A DNA stretch of 64,000 nucleotides from Turnera subulata (GCA_028386065.3 JAKUCV010000914.1:1-64000); one strand, 5' to 3'; positions 20,874 through 32,732 are shown, numbered from the stretch's first letter. Program-made: numbers and translations. Notes: a model not told the origin generated them from the sequence alone.

Positions 20874-21646
20874 ATAAAATTATTGGTGCCACCTATTTCT
20901 CTCTTTTTCCTATACATTTGTAACTCTGCCTCATCATTATCACTAAGATAAGGAACATCCATAAAATAATTCTGCCTCACACCATCATCATCAATATCAT
21001 CTTCCTCATCTCCGGACTCACTACCATTCACATCAACATCAACATCAACATGTACATCTAAATTAACATCAGTACTCCCACTGACCCAATCAATGTTCAC
21101 ATCATGATAAGCACATGAACTCTCTCTAATATTAAAGCCACCACCCTCTGTAAGATCAACCACATTACTACTACCATCCTTGCTCTCGATATCATGCATA
21201 AATTGTTCCTCATTATCATGCAGTGTGGCTTTCCCCTTCCTTCTACCTTGTTCATCAATTCCTTCACGTTGGCAGACAAGTTCAGGCCTGTCAACTGTTA
21301 GATATGGCTGATTATGCTCCGAATGCTCCACATAAATTTCTACCTCATGGGCATTATAACACAAACTTAACAAGTTTGCAAAACCGGTAAAAGTGTTTTC
21401 AACAAGCATTAGTGAATTCGTGAAATACATGTCAGGCTTCACAGCCCTATACCATAATTTCTATGGGTTTAAGTATCCAGCCTCCTTACATATATCAAGC
21501 AATATCATGTAAGAGAGAAGGTCTACGTCCCACTCTTTGACATACTTAATACCACCCGCATACCTCCAACCATCACTGCCATCGTTACCAAATAATGCCC
21601 CACCAATGAAATATTTAAACAACACTTTGTCATTATCAATACTCAT
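20795..21646 (-). pseudogene. MULE transposase N-terminal region (PB1-like plus acidic)
   Basis: Two frames separated by one stop (GYLNP, stop, then KLWYRAVKPDMYFTNSL) give the N-terminal region often found in plant MULE transposases: a domain with LFKYFIGGALFGNDGS and YVKEWDVDLLSYMILLDICKEAGY, resembling the PB1-like domain. It is followed by a long acidic linker (VDVDVDVNGSESGDEEDDIDDD region near 21000). A frameshift around 20860 connects it to the catalytic frame. Confidence 0.75.
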
Positions 21647-21649
21647 ACT

Positions 21650-22515
21650 GTCCGCCTACCAAGACAAAAACAAACATAGAAACATATTATACAATACACG
21701 TTTTATTTGGAAATATATATTTGTTGCTAACGAGATTTTGTTGATAACTAAAAATATGTACAAAGTTTGTGTTAGTACATTGTCAGAACACTAAAGAATT
21801 AAAAGCATGATAAGACACAGGCCAAAAGCTAGGTATTACAGTCAAGTAGATTGAATCTCCTGCGTCACTTATTATATATATGCACAAACATTTTTTTGTC
21901 TAAGGACTGCACAATACCCGCAATACAACCACGTAGCAATTTTGTTTCAACAATGAGTTAAGACAATTATCTCAAAGACTAAAAAAATTAACGAAGCACA
22001 CAGAAGGAAAAATGCACACCACAAAGTCAAAAGCAAAAGCATATAAAAGAAACAATATCTACCTTCTAGAGCTCCTTTATGATTTGTCACCATACAAATA
22101 CTGAACCACTTGTATAATCTGCAAATAGTTAAAAGGATCCATAAGAGAGAGAATTAAAAAAATCTGAGAATCTTTGGTACACATGGACAAGAGTATAAAA
22201 ATACTTACTTCACTCTAGAAAGCCTGCAAAACCACTGAAACACGAAAATTAGAGACTTCTTCAAAACCCAATTAGGGTTTCAGTTTTCACACAATTTCCC
22301 CTTTCTTCCCTTTTCTATATGAAATTAAATTTAGTTTACCAGTTTCACTTCTCTCCTCTCGTGAAATTATGTTTTTAATGTTTTCTTTTCCAATTTCCCT
22401 CCCCTTACACGATTTTTGTTTAATGGTATTTGGATACAAATGGGTTGTTTGGCTTGGGAAATAATCCGTTCCAGGCATGAACGGGTCAAAATAACTTAGG
22501 ATCCGGGTCTGTTGG
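21650..22515. other. upstream flank of MULE transposase, no gene seen
   Basis: AT-rich sequence, with splice-like signals and an AATTAGGGTTT motif near 22270 that resembles a plant 5' leader. It may be the transposase promoter and 5' untranslated exon, but nothing decisive is visible. Confidence 0.4.
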
Positions 22516-22520
22516 GGTAC

Positions 22521-24121
22521 TGTTAGTGTAATATGCCTAGAAGCCAATCATGGATGATTATTTGTAGTCATGTATACGCATTAAGGTTATTCCAATAAGT
22601 ATCGTTTATGAGATAAACGCTTGCGCATACTTATAACCCTAGAATATTTCATATTCTTAAATTGTCCCTAGTCGATTATTATTATGGATGGGTTGTAATA
22701 GTAAATTAAGACTAGCGTATGTTGAGAATTGCATATGTGATATGAATTCTACATACGGGTACAAGTTAGAGAACTTGTGGACTGGACCGACCCACATAAG
22801 AACGCTACATGGAACGTTATATGTTTTGTCGATAGCGGTTCTTATAATGTATTGTCCTTAGACCTGTGATCATCAAGGTTCCCAACATGTGAGTCATATG
22901 CTTTGATATTATTCCTGGTCATCCGTAACTGGATAGACGTAAGGGTAATCATTGGGCATATGATGAGTGTGTAGTGGGTTTTGTATGATCCAGAGGGGAT
23001 TCGTCCAACCCATATACCGGGTATATTATCGGAGTGTTTCTTGATAGAGTTGAACCGTAAATGCATGGCCATGCTCGGATAATGATATATGATATCATTG
23101 GTATCCGTTTTTACCGGTTAACTCGAGGATCAAGAAACGGAGATTAAACATATGCGAGATTGACATATTCCATGTCTCGTATTTAATCTTGATAATGGGA
23201 CGAAGGGACGATGACATGTTCCGAGGCACGTGGAATCAGTATTGATCTTGTCGTTCGGGTGGCAATGATGTGTTGCTAGACGCCGCTCTTTGCTTATAAT
23301 TGTAAAATGAGATTTTACGATTATTGCCGAACGTACAAGTGCCTACAGGGCCACACACATACAGCCCTTGATTCGAGCAGGTGGTTGAACCGTGGTTGGA
23401 CCATGGTTGAACCAAGGTGTGGTTGGACCATGGTTGAACCAAGGTGTGGTTGGACCATGGTTGAACCAAGGTGTGGTTGGACCGTGGTTGAACCAAGGTG
23501 TGGTTGGACCGTGGTTGGACCAGGGTCTTTTTTGGGCTAGTTTGGTTCACTAAATGTCAGATTTTTGAACCAAAACATGCTGAGTTGTGTTGATAATGCT
23601 TAGTGGGAAACATGATTATGTGGAGACATAATCATGTTGCTTAGTGGACCACCATGTTGGCCATTAACTTCACTAATGCATTATGCCTTTGAGGGTTGAG
23701 TGATCAGATCACTATTGCTCATCTTCTTCCTTACACACACTTGTTCTTGAGAGAATTTTCAGAGCTTGAGAAGAGTTCTTGAGTGGTCTGAAAATTGAGA
23801 GAAAAACACCACACACAAAAGCTCCCGAAAACCTGTTGCTAGCACACCAGTTCGGGAGAGCTCGGGTTGAAGTCGTGTGACGTTCTTCAAACGGTTACAA
23901 CGGTTCGTGTGGATACCGTAGAGGGGCGAGGCTTTTTGTCTGGCTCTAGCTGATTCGGTTCTACAGTTGGGTGAAAGATCTCAACCGTTATAGGTATGAA
24001 AAATTATTATTCGGTTTAGCTCCCTTCATATGGATCCTCCATGTGTATCCGGTATTTCCGCTGCGCATACATGTTGTATTTTGTGCTTTTGATTGTCAAT
24101 TGCATGAACCGGATACTTACA
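22521..24121 (+). repeat. 5' LTR of element B (1601 bp)
   Basis: Starts TGTTAGTGTAATATGCC and ends GGATACTTACA. It contains four full and one partial copies of a 27-bp minisatellite (about 23396-23530) and a perfect 12-bp-arm hairpin at 23609-23638. It is 81 bp longer than the 3' LTR. Confidence 0.95.
23390..23530 (+). repeat. 27-bp minisatellite in LTR of element B
   Basis: Unit TGGTTGGACC(A/G)TGGTTGAAC plus CAAGGTG, four full copies and a diverged end. The unit is itself near-palindromic around CCATGG. The 3' LTR has one full copy plus the end, at about 30234-30290. Open frames across it give repeated peptides but are not genes. Confidence 0.9.
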
Positions 24122-24134
24122 GTGGTAGCGGAGC
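24122..24134 (+). other. primer-binding site of element B
   Basis: GTGGTAGCGGAGC immediately follows the LTR end ACTTACA. The same sequence stands beside the 5' LTR of element C. Confidence 0.8.
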
Positions 24135-24510
24135 AAGGTTGTGAAGCTCTAAACTGAATTCATGTTCATATGTTACATATGATGTAGCTTGAACTTGTTT
24201 AGGTATATGTGATATGCTGGAATTCTTTTTAGTATATAAGATATGCTTGCATATGTGTGATATGCTGAATTTATATATGGATATGTTTGATATGTTTTTA
24301 GTATATATACATGATATGTTCTATGTGATAAAGCATGATCATGTTATATTGTATTCAATTATGTATATGTGATATATATGTTGTTGAGGTTGATTTGTCA
24401 AAAATGTTTTGACAACAAGAACTTGATTGGTATGTGATATCAATCAAGATGTTATTGGTAGAAAGTCGAATGAGTTCGACAAGGGTGCTTGAAAGGTATA
24501 TGATACCGAC

Positions 24511-24814
24511 AACATCGATGTTTAAGCTTCAACATCGATGTTCTCTTAGGTCGATTGTCGACCGAGAGGTCAAAACATCGATGTTTAAGTGTTAACATCG
24601 ATGTTCTATGCACTCGGAAACCTCCAACATCGATGTTTGATGGTCAACATCGATGTTTTGAGGGTTCGGCGACCTCCAACATCGATGTTTAATAGTCAAC
24701 ATCGATGTTTTGAGGGTTCGACAACCTCCAACATCGATGTTTGAGTGTCAACATCGATGTTTTGCAGATTCGCAAACTCCAAACATCGATGTTGAAGGGT
24801 TCAACAACGATGTT
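24511..24814 (+). repeat. array of 12-bp palindromes AACATCGATGTT in leader of B
   Basis: Eleven perfect copies of AACATCGATGTT start at 24511, 24531, 24574, 24594, 24626, 24646, 24678, 24698, 24730, 24750 and 24782. A one-base variant lies at 24803 and looser ones near 25008-25040. From 24626 the palindromes come in pairs (20 bp apart) repeating every 52 bp. The array lies between the primer-binding site and gag, in the transcribed leader. Confidence 0.95.
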
Positions 24815-25607
24815 GTGGAACCCAGTAACTTCAACTTCGAATTTGAGGCAGAAGGAGGCCGAATTGGTGTCTGGCCTGAACAGCAAAGTTGTAGCCCTAC
24901 TTCTTAACTTTCTAGGGACATCAAGTTTGCACAAATCCGAGCTCTACCTCTCTGGATATGGCCGAAATACTAAGTGCTGCCAAGTAGTTGGGAGAATCAG
25001 ATTCTCAAAACATCGATATTCAAGTTAGACATCGATGTTCACATGTATTTTTGGTTTTCAAACTTACATGACATCAATGTATGATTTATCAAGAACAAGC
25101 ATGTGATGTGTAGGAATTATATGTTGATGCAAATATTAAGTTCTTAGTTGCCTTCGATGGTAAGCACTCATCATTGCTTCGATCAACAAATGGTAGGTTT
25201 TGCCAAAGCAAGGTGCCTTTGTTTATCTTAGCAAGGTGCGACTCGATAATTGTAATATCGGAACTGCTTATTGCGGTGTTGAACTTAACTAGGTCATCTT
25301 AATAGGATTAAGGACTTAGAGGCAAGGAGTTGACCTAAGTCTATGAGATAGACTAGAACAAAGTGTTGTTCACTCAACTATCCAAGAGTTACATGAGATG
25401 TAATTGACAAGAGTTGTCTACCTAAATAACTATTGATATATGCGATCAGCCAAAGCTAACATATGTTGTAGTGAAATATGGATCTTGGCCTACTTATATA
25501 ATTGTCTTGGTTTATGTAGTAGGAGCACATTTAATAGAATTCCTTGTTAAATATATTTGTATGCATGACTCTTATTTGTGTGAGTTGATCATTGTTGTAG
25601 AGTATCC

Positions 25608-25811
25608 ATGGCACAAAACACTAGCACATTGTCACTGCGATTGGTCCTTGAGAAGGAAAAGTTAAACGGGAATAACTTCCTGAAATGGTATCGTAACTTG
25701 AGGACTGTCCTCAAACAAGAAAAGAAATTGTATGTCCTCGAAGGGCCCGTCCGAGTGAACCGGCGCCTAGTGCACCAAGGGCAGAAAGGGATGCTTATAA
25801 AAAGCATCTAG
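25608..25811 (+). pseudogene. gag N-terminus, frameshifted (element B)
   Basis: Begins MAQNTSTLSLRLVLEKEKLN and runs through FLKWYRNLRTVLKQEKKLYVLEGP, the N-terminal Gag block also found in element C (43134-43394). After EGPV the frame is lost by a small deletion. In C the chain continues PNEPVPTAPRAERDAYKKHV, so the frame from 25820 is its natural continuation. Confidence 0.85.
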
Positions 25812-25819
25812 ATGATGTA

Positions 25820-27676
25820 TTGGATATAGGATGCCTCATGCTTGTTAACATGGAATCTGAGCTTCAGAAGCAACACGAGAACATGGGGGCGTTCGATATG
25901 ATCGAACACCTTAAGATGCTCTTTGAGGAGCAAGCAAGGCATGAGAGGTACGAGACCTCTAAGGCATTGTTCCAATGCAGAATGGCTGAATCATCTCCCG
26001 TCAGACCTCATGTGCTTAAGATGATTGGATACATCGAAAGCCTTGAGGGTCTAGGGTTTCCTTTGCAGAAGGAATTGGCTGTTGACCTAGTCCTGCAATC
26101 GTTGCCGGATAGCTACGGTCAATTTGTCATGAACTTCAATATGAACCATCTTGACAAGTCCTTGTCCGAGTTGCTCAACATGTTGGGAACAGCTGAGCAA
26201 CAAATGAAGGCAAGTAAATCCAATAGCATATTGATGCTTGGAGGTGGCAAAGGAAAGGGTAAAGCTAAGATGAAGAAATCCACCAAAAAGTTTGGTGCAT
26301 CTTCTTCACAAATGCTGAAACCTAAAGGTGGTATTGCAAAGGAAGGCGAATGCTTCCATTGCAAGAAGTCTGGCCATTGGAGACGGAACTGCCCGGTTTA
26401 TCTTCAAGAGTTGAAGAAGAAGAAGGGAAGTGAGACTTCCACTTCAGGTATGTTCGTTATAGAAGCGAATATCTCTATCTCTGCATCATGGGTATTAGAT
26501 ACCGGATGTGGTTCTCACATTTGTGTAAATGTGCAGGAACTAAGAAAGAGTAGGAGATTGGCTAAGGGTGAGATAGACCTACGTGTGGGAAATGGAGCAA
26601 GAGTTGCTGCATTAGCCGTAGGAACTTACTATCTATCCTTACCGAGTGGTTTAGTTTTGGAACTAGACGATTGCTATTATGTACCAACCATTAGCAGGAA
26701 TCTGATTTCTGTATCTTGTCTTGACAAGAAAGGATTTTCATTTGTAATAAAGGACAATTGTTGTTCCATTTATTTCAATGATGTATATTATGGTGGTGCA
26801 TATTTGAGCAATGGTTTGTATGTTCTAAACCTAGAAACCGCAATCTATAACGTTAACACGAAGAAGGTTAGAACGAATGATTCCAATGAAACATACCTTT
26901 GGCATTGTCGTTTAGGCCATATAATTGAGACTCATATATCTAAATTCCATAAAGATGGACTTTTAGACTCATTTGATTATGAATCATTTGAGACGTGTGA
27001 GTCGTGTTTGTTAGGCAAAATGACGAAGGCTCCTTTTACCGGTAAGGGTGAGAGAGCATCGGGCTTATTAGGTCTTATACATAGTGATGCATGCAGACCT
27101 ATGTCCACACAGGCTAGAGGTGGTTTTTCATATTTCATTACATTTACTGACGATTTCAGTAGATATGGCTATGTGTATCTAATGAGACACAAGTCAGAAT
27201 CCTTTGAAATGTTCAAAGAATTCAAGAATGAAGTACAGAATCAACTCGGTAAAAGTATTAAGATGCTTCGATCAGATCGAGGAGGTGAATACTTAGACCG
27301 AGAATTCCTTGATCATCAAAAGGAGTGTGGTATAGTATCACAACTCACTCCGCCGAGTACACCTCAATGGAATGGTGTATCCGAAAGGAGGAATAGAACC
27401 TTGTTGGACATGGTTCGTTTGATGATGAGTCAAGCTGGTCTTCCTCCTTCGTTTTGGGGACATGCATTATTGAGTGCAGCTTTTACACTAAACCGTATTC
27501 CATCTAAATCCGTCGAAAAGACACCATATGAGATATGGACTGGGAAGCGTCCCAATTTGTCTTTTATGAGAATTTGGGGTTGTGAGGCTTACGTAAAACG
27601 TGAAGCTTCGGATAAACTCGGCCCTGAATCCGACAAGTGCCTCTTTGTAGGATACCCTAAGGAAACGAAAGGGTAA
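25820..27676 (+). pseudogene. gag-protease-integrase frame (element B)
   Basis: The longest frame in the window, 618 codons. Gag core ends in the CCHC knuckle CFHCKKSGHWRRNC (26351-26392). The aspartic protease box is VLDTGCGSHIC (about 26492). Integrase has WHCRLGHII...H and CESC for the zinc finger, then the catalytic residues in HSDAC, RSDRGGEY and SERRN. It ends at a stop just after LFVGYPKETKG, so RT cannot be made as one chain. Together these parts assemble particles, process the polyprotein and integrate cDNA. Start at 25820 is only the first Met after the gag frameshift. Confidence 0.9.
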
Positions 27677-28759
27677 TATTTCTATATTCCTTTAGAGCAC
27701 AAAGTGTTTGTAGCTCGGACTGCTATTTTTCTAGAAAGGGAATTTATTTCTAGAAGAATCAGTGGGAGGAAATAGAACTCGAAGAAGTTCGAGATATAGA
27801 GGCTGAGATGGAACAAGGGCAGGAACCACAAGTTGTTGTGGGTGAGAATTCCTGTGCCTGTAACACATGGACCGCGTAGGTCGGATAGGACTCGGTATGA
27901 GCCTGAGAGATATGGATTTCTCATGACTCATGCTGGAGACGTGATGCTCACAGATGAGGATGAGCCCACTGCCTATCAGCAGGCCATTACGGGTCCGGAC
28001 TCTGAGAAGTGGCTAGAGGCCATGAATTCGGAAATGGAATCCATGTATGAAAACAAGGTATGGACCTTGATTGATCCACCCGAAGGGGTAAAACCCATTG
28101 GGTGCAAATGGTTCTTTAAGAGAAAGACCGACATGGATAGTAATGTGATTACCTATAAAGGGCGATTGGTTGCGAAAGGTTTCAAGCAAGTTCATGGTAT
28201 TGACTATGATGAAACTTTCTCACCGGTTGCCATGGTTAAATCCATCCGGATTCTATTGGCTATAGCGACATAGTATGATTATGAGATATGGCAAATGGAT
28301 GTCAAAACTGCCTTTCTTAACGGGAATCTTTTAGAGGATGTGTACATGACACAACCTGAAAGTTTTATCAATCCAGAGAATGCCAATATGGTATGCAAGT
28401 TGCAGAGATCCATTTATGGATTGAAGCAAGCTTCTAGGAGTTGGAATCTTCGTTTTAATGATGTAATCAAAGAGTTTGGTTTCATAAAAAATGAAGATGA
28501 ACCATGTGTTAACAAGAAGGTTAGTGGGACCACTGTTGTTTTCTTGTTGTTATATGTTGACGACATTCTACTTATTGGGAATGATATTCCGACACTACTG
28601 TTTGTAAAGCCTTGGTTGGGGAAGAATTTCTCAATGAAGGACTTACGAGAAGCTGCCTATGTGTTAGGTATAAAGATCTATAGAGATAGACCCAAAAGGC
28701 TTCTCGGGCTAAGTCAGAGTACATATATTGACAAGGTGCTAAAGAGGTTTAGCATGTAG
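27677..28759 (+). pseudogene. copia reverse transcriptase (element B)
   Basis: After the stop at 27676 sequence continues in broken frames, then 27833-28273 and 28295-28759. RT blocks in order: EKWLEAMNSEMESMYENKVW, KGRLVAKGFKQVHGIDYDET, the first catalytic Asp in WQMDVKTAFLNGN, SIYGLKQASRSWN and the catalytic box LLLYVDDILLIGND. A TAG at 28272 and another at 28757 break it. Element C carries the same enzyme. Confidence 0.9.
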
Positions 28760-28777
28760 GATTCCAAGAAAGGATCC

Positions 28778-29272
28778 TTGCCCAGGTCACATGGCGTCTC
28801 TCTCTCAAGGAATCAATGTCCTAGTACATCTAAGGAGAGAGAGCGGATGAGTAAGATCCCTTATGCTTCGGCAATAGGTTCTATCATGTATGCCATGCTA
28901 TGTACTCGACCAGATGTCGCTTATGCTTTGAGTGTCACAAGCAGGTACCAATCTGATCCCGGTGAGAGTCATTGGACAGCGGTTAAGAACATCCTTAAGT
29001 ACTTGAGAAGGACTAAGGATGCATTCCTGGTTTACAGAAGCGTGGATGAGCTCGTTGTAAAGGGTTACACAGATGCTAGCTTCTAAACCAATAGGGGTGA
29101 TTTTAGATCGCAGTTAGGATAGGTGTTTTGTCTTGGAAGTGGTAATGTGTGCTGGAAGAGTTCCAAGCAAGGTACTGTACGCTGGAAGAGTTCCAAGCAA
29201 GAGACAGTAGCCGACTCTACAACTGAGGCTGTGTATAGTTCCTTTTGGGAACAAAGTAGGAGATCTATTGTC
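28778..29272 (+). pseudogene. RNase H region with internal deletion (element B)
   Basis: PYASAIGSIMYAMLCTRPDVAYALSV and SHWTAVKNILKYLRRTKDAF mark the connection, and VVKGYTDASF the first RNase H Asp. After SKQETVADSTTEA the sequence jumps straight toward the region coding for CKVPS in normal copies; about 70 residues of RNase H are missing. A direct duplication of GCTGGAAGAGTTCCAAGCAA near 29150-29200 adds an extra break. Element C has the same deletion. Confidence 0.85.
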
Positions 29273-29362
29273 TAATCTTCTCACGCAGTGGAAGCATGAT
29301 GGTCATGCTAGATCCACATGTACGAGATATATGGAAGATTGGCTTTAGTGCAAGTAGGACAT

Positions 29363-30882
29363 TGTTAGTGTAATATGCCCAAAAGCCAATCATGGATGAT
29401 TATTTGTAGTCATGTATATGCAATAAGGGTATTCCAATAAGTATCGTTTATGAGATAAACGCTTGCACATACTTATAACCCTAGAATATTTCATATTCTT
29501 AAATTGTCCTTAGTCGATTATTATTATGGATGGGTTGTAATAATAAATTAAGACTAGCGTATGTTGAGAATTGCATATGTGATATGAATTCTACATACGG
29601 GTACAAGTTAGAGAACTTGTGGACTGGACCGACCCACATAAGAACGCTGCATGGAACGTTATATGTTTTGTCGATAGCAGTTTTTATAATGTATTGTCCT
29701 TAGACCTGTGATCATCAAGGTTCCCAACATGTGAGTCATATGCTTTGATATTAGTCCTGGTCATCCGTAACTGGATAGACGTAAGGGTAATCATTGGGCA
29801 TATGATGAGTGTGTAGTGGGTTTTGTATGATCCAGAGGGGATTCGTCCAACCCATATACCGGGTATATTATCGGAGTGTTTCTTGATAGAGTTGAACCGT
29901 AAATGCATGGCCATGCTCGGATAATGATATATGATATCATTGGTATCCGTTTTTACCGGTTAACTCGAGGATCAAGAAAGGGAGATTAAACATATGCGAG
30001 ATTAACATATTCCGTGTCTCGTGTTTAATCTTGATAATGGGACGAAGGGACAATGACAGGTTCCGAGGCACGTGGAATCAGTATTGATCTTGTCGTTCGG
30101 GTGGCAATCATGTGTTGCTAGACGCCACTCTTTGCTTATAATTGTAAATTGAGATTTTACGATTATTGTCGAACGTAAAAGTGCCTACAGGGCCACACAT
30201 ATACAGCCCTTGATTCGAGCAGATGGTTGAACCGTGGTTGGACCATGGTTGAACCAAGGTGTGGTTGGACCGTGGTTGGACCAGGGTCTTTTTTGGGCTA
30301 GTTTGGTTCACTAAATGTTAGATTTTTGAACCAAAACATGCTGAGTTGTGTTGATAATGCTTAGTGGGAAACATGATTATGTGGAGACATAATCATGTTG
30401 CTTAGTGGACCACCATGTTGGCCATTAACTTCACTAATGCATTATGCCTTTGAGGGTTGAGTGATCAGATCACTATTGCTCATCTTCTTCCTTACACACA
30501 CTTGTTCTTGAGAGAATTTTCAGAGCTTGAGAAGAGTTCTTGAGTGGTCTGAAAATTGAGAGAAAAACACCACACACAAAAGCTCCCGGAAACCTGTTGC
30601 TAGCACACCAGTTCGGGAGAGCTCGGGTTGAAGTCGTGTGACGTTCTTCAACCGGTTACAGCGGTTCGTGTGGATACCGTAGAGGGGCGAGGCTTTTTGT
30701 CTGGCTCTAGCTGATTCGGTTCTATAGTTGGGTGAAAGACCTCAATCGTTACAGGTATGAAAAATTGTTATTCGGTTTAGCTCCCTTCACATGGATCCTC
30801 CATGTGTATCCGGTATTTCCGCTGCGCATACATGTTGTATTTTGTGCTTTTGATTGTCAATTGCATGAACCGGATACTTACA
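29363..30882 (+). repeat. 3' LTR of element B (1520 bp)
   Basis: Starts TGTTAGTGTAATATGCCC and ends GGATACTTACA, followed by GGTAC. It is nearly identical to the 5' LTR apart from three missing 27-bp units and scattered substitutions. Confidence 0.95.
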
Positions 30883-30887
30883 GGTAC

Positions 30888-31660
30888 AACCCGCCCGCAT
30901 TTGGCCGAGCACGAATCGGAGGTTGACACCTGGCATGGGTGGGCCTAGAGTTCCAAAATCCATCAATTTGGAAAAGTAGCCTGACCAAAATCCCTCAAAA
31001 CCCAATACACTGTCCAAAATCAAAATAATTTTCCTCGGTTCACATTGCAACAGTTTTGAAATTGAAAGGGTAAATATAAAACTGAGGGTGTCTCCAGCCC
31101 AGTGAGAAAATTCAACAAACTAGAAGAAACAGCCGAGTCTCTTCCGTTCCAAAAGTTTCAACTTTTAAAAATACTACTTCCCCAAAACCATCACCATCAA
31201 TATAAGTCATATGGAAACTTCTTATTGGACTTGCGCGTCGAATTTCAACATTATAGAACAAAACAATAATCTCCAACGAAACTGCTCAGCAGTTTGGGAA
31301 AAGAGTGTAGTGCTATACCCACAAATTAGGCGAACTTAAAAGCTCTTTTACATACGGCCTTCCAACACTGATTTTTTTGGGACTTAATAGGTAATCCGAG
31401 GGTCAACCCGAACCTGACACGATAATAAACGGGTTGAACACGATACGACATGATTATTAAATGAGTCGAGTCGGGTTGAAGATTTGGAACTCGTTTACCT
31501 GTTCAACCCGACACGAGCCCGACACCACAACATGAATTGCCACGTCTAGGTGGAACAGGCAGATGGCCACATTAATACCCGAGTTGCATGAGGTGTATGG
31601 GACAAAAAATAAACTATTTGGTGGAGAAATTCACTAGGATAATATAAAAGACTTGATTAA
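30888..31660. other. flank of element B with GGGTTGAAC/GTTCAACCC motifs
   Basis: No gene is visible. At 31400-31535 the sequence has repeated and inverted ACCCGA, CGGGTTGAA and CAACCCGACACGAGCCCGAC-type motifs that are common in plant non-autonomous DNA repeats. I cannot assign a family. Confidence 0.4.
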
Positions 31661-31719
31661 GGTAATAAATCCTTTATAAATCCAGAACACAGTGAAACAA
31701 CCGAAAATACAGAAATAAC

Positions 31720-32165
31720 CCTACTTAGTAATAATAATAAATTAATATCTTACTCTTATTTAATTGAAACGACATGTCACACAATAATGAATGACATGTA
31801 GTTTCAACGCACTATATATAAAAGAACTAATTCAAATATTAGATGAAGTACTTTTATTTTATTGAGATGAACTATCATATAACAGTGAAGATATTTAGTT
31901 CTTATTATAATCAAGCAAATATATAAAAATACTCTACTAAGGATTATAAATAATAAATTAATATTACTCTTATTTTATTAAGACAAAGCACCAGACAATA
32001 ATGATTGATATATAAGTTTTTTTATAATCAAGTGAATATATACAAAATTTTTTACTAAATATTAAAAATAATAAATTAGCATTACTTTTATTTTAGTGAG
32101 ATGACTATCATAAGTAACGAATAATATATAGTTTCTTATTATAATTTAATATAATTATAGCATAA
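31720..32165 (+). repeat. degenerate tandem repeat, about 115-bp unit, AT-rich
   Basis: About four diverged units share AATAATAAATTA..ATTAC(T)CTTATTTTA, then an AATAATGA-like segment, then TATAATCAAG..AATATATA. Unit starts are near 31728, 31840, 31947 and 32062. It lies 550-1000 bp upstream of the Helitron-type 3' end. Confidence 0.6.
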
Positions 32166-32703
32166 TTGAGACAAAAAAATAGGAAAAAAATTATTAATAT
32201 AAGCTCAACAAAAAGTAGGTAAGTAGTACAAATCAAATGGAACTATGATTGTGATTAGAAGTATATAAACATATATTGATTGAGGAATTATTTGAAGGTT
32301 TCCAGCTTATAATATAATCAAATTATTCTTTTAACTAGCAAATCTACTAATTTTTAGTTTATTTTTAAAAATTAATAAACTAAAAATTAATTTTATAAAG
32401 GAATACGAAAGATGGTTTTAAAAATAAAAGGTGTACTTGGGATCCCAATATAATATCAAAGCTCTCTAAAAAACATATTTATTTGTTTCTTCATGTTTAT
32501 ACCAAAAAAAATCTATAAATATTTCTTAATCTATAAAATTATCTATAATATTAAATGTTATTAGGATTGAGAATATTATTTCTTACAACTACTATCCAAA
32601 TTATAAGCTAATTATATTTTCTTTCTTTCAATTTATAAAAAATAAGGAAAAAATATATTAAACGATTAGTATTAAAGATCTCAAAGAGCGTAATAATAAT
32701 ACA

Positions 32704-32732
32704 ACGTGCGATGCACGTGTAGAAAAAACTAG
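32704..32732 (+). mobile_element. Helitron-type 3' terminus
   Basis: A perfect hairpin, ACGTGC-GAT-GCACGT (32704-32718), is followed 10 bp later by CTAG and then T (32729-32733). A short GC hairpin about ten bases before CTRR, with insertion ahead of T, is the standard Helitron 3' end. The 5' TC end was not found, so the length of the element is unknown; the tandem repeats upstream may be inside it. Confidence 0.65.

Larger units (their letters stand above)
16496..21646 (-). mobile_element. MuDR/MULE-type transposon, transposase part
   Basis: A mutator-like transposase gene runs leftwards from 21646 and breaks at about 16496, where receptor-kinase sequence begins. It is interrupted at 17135-19693 by a LINE. 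No terminal inverted repeats could be identified by eye, and the right flank was itself hit by copia element B at 22521. The limits given are those of recognisable transposase. Confidence 0.8.
22521..30882 (+). mobile_element. Ty1/copia element B, full length, defective
   Basis: Complete layout: 5' LTR (22521-24121), primer-binding site, palindrome-rich leader, gag-protease-integrase-RT-RNase H remnants, 3' LTR (29363-30882). The flanks are GGTAC at 22516-22520 and 30883-30887, a perfect target-site duplication. The coding region has a frameshift in gag, five or more stops and a deletion inside RNase H. Element C is a second member of the family, in opposite orientation. Confidence 0.95.

Noticed and set aside
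15000..22515. MULE terminal inverted repeats
   Set aside because: No long inverted match between the flanks could be seen by eye; a computed alignment would be needed.
22842..23072. 76-aa ORF present in both LTRs of element B (also 29684-29914)
   Set aside because: It recurs only because the LTR is duplicated; no protein family resemblance.
23236..23550. ORF with repeated LVQPWSNHT peptide (minus) and its plus-strand partner
   Set aside because: Both are translations of the 27-bp LTR minisatellite and carry no independent coding evidence.
24511..24814. CRISPR-like regularly spaced short repeats
   Set aside because: Repeats are 12-bp palindromes with 8- and 20-base spacers that are themselves repeated, inside a plant retrotransposon leader. 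No cas genes; nuclear plant context.
24689..25028. Overlapping ORFs across the palindrome array
   Set aside because: Their peptides merely translate the 52-bp repeat; non-coding leader of element B.
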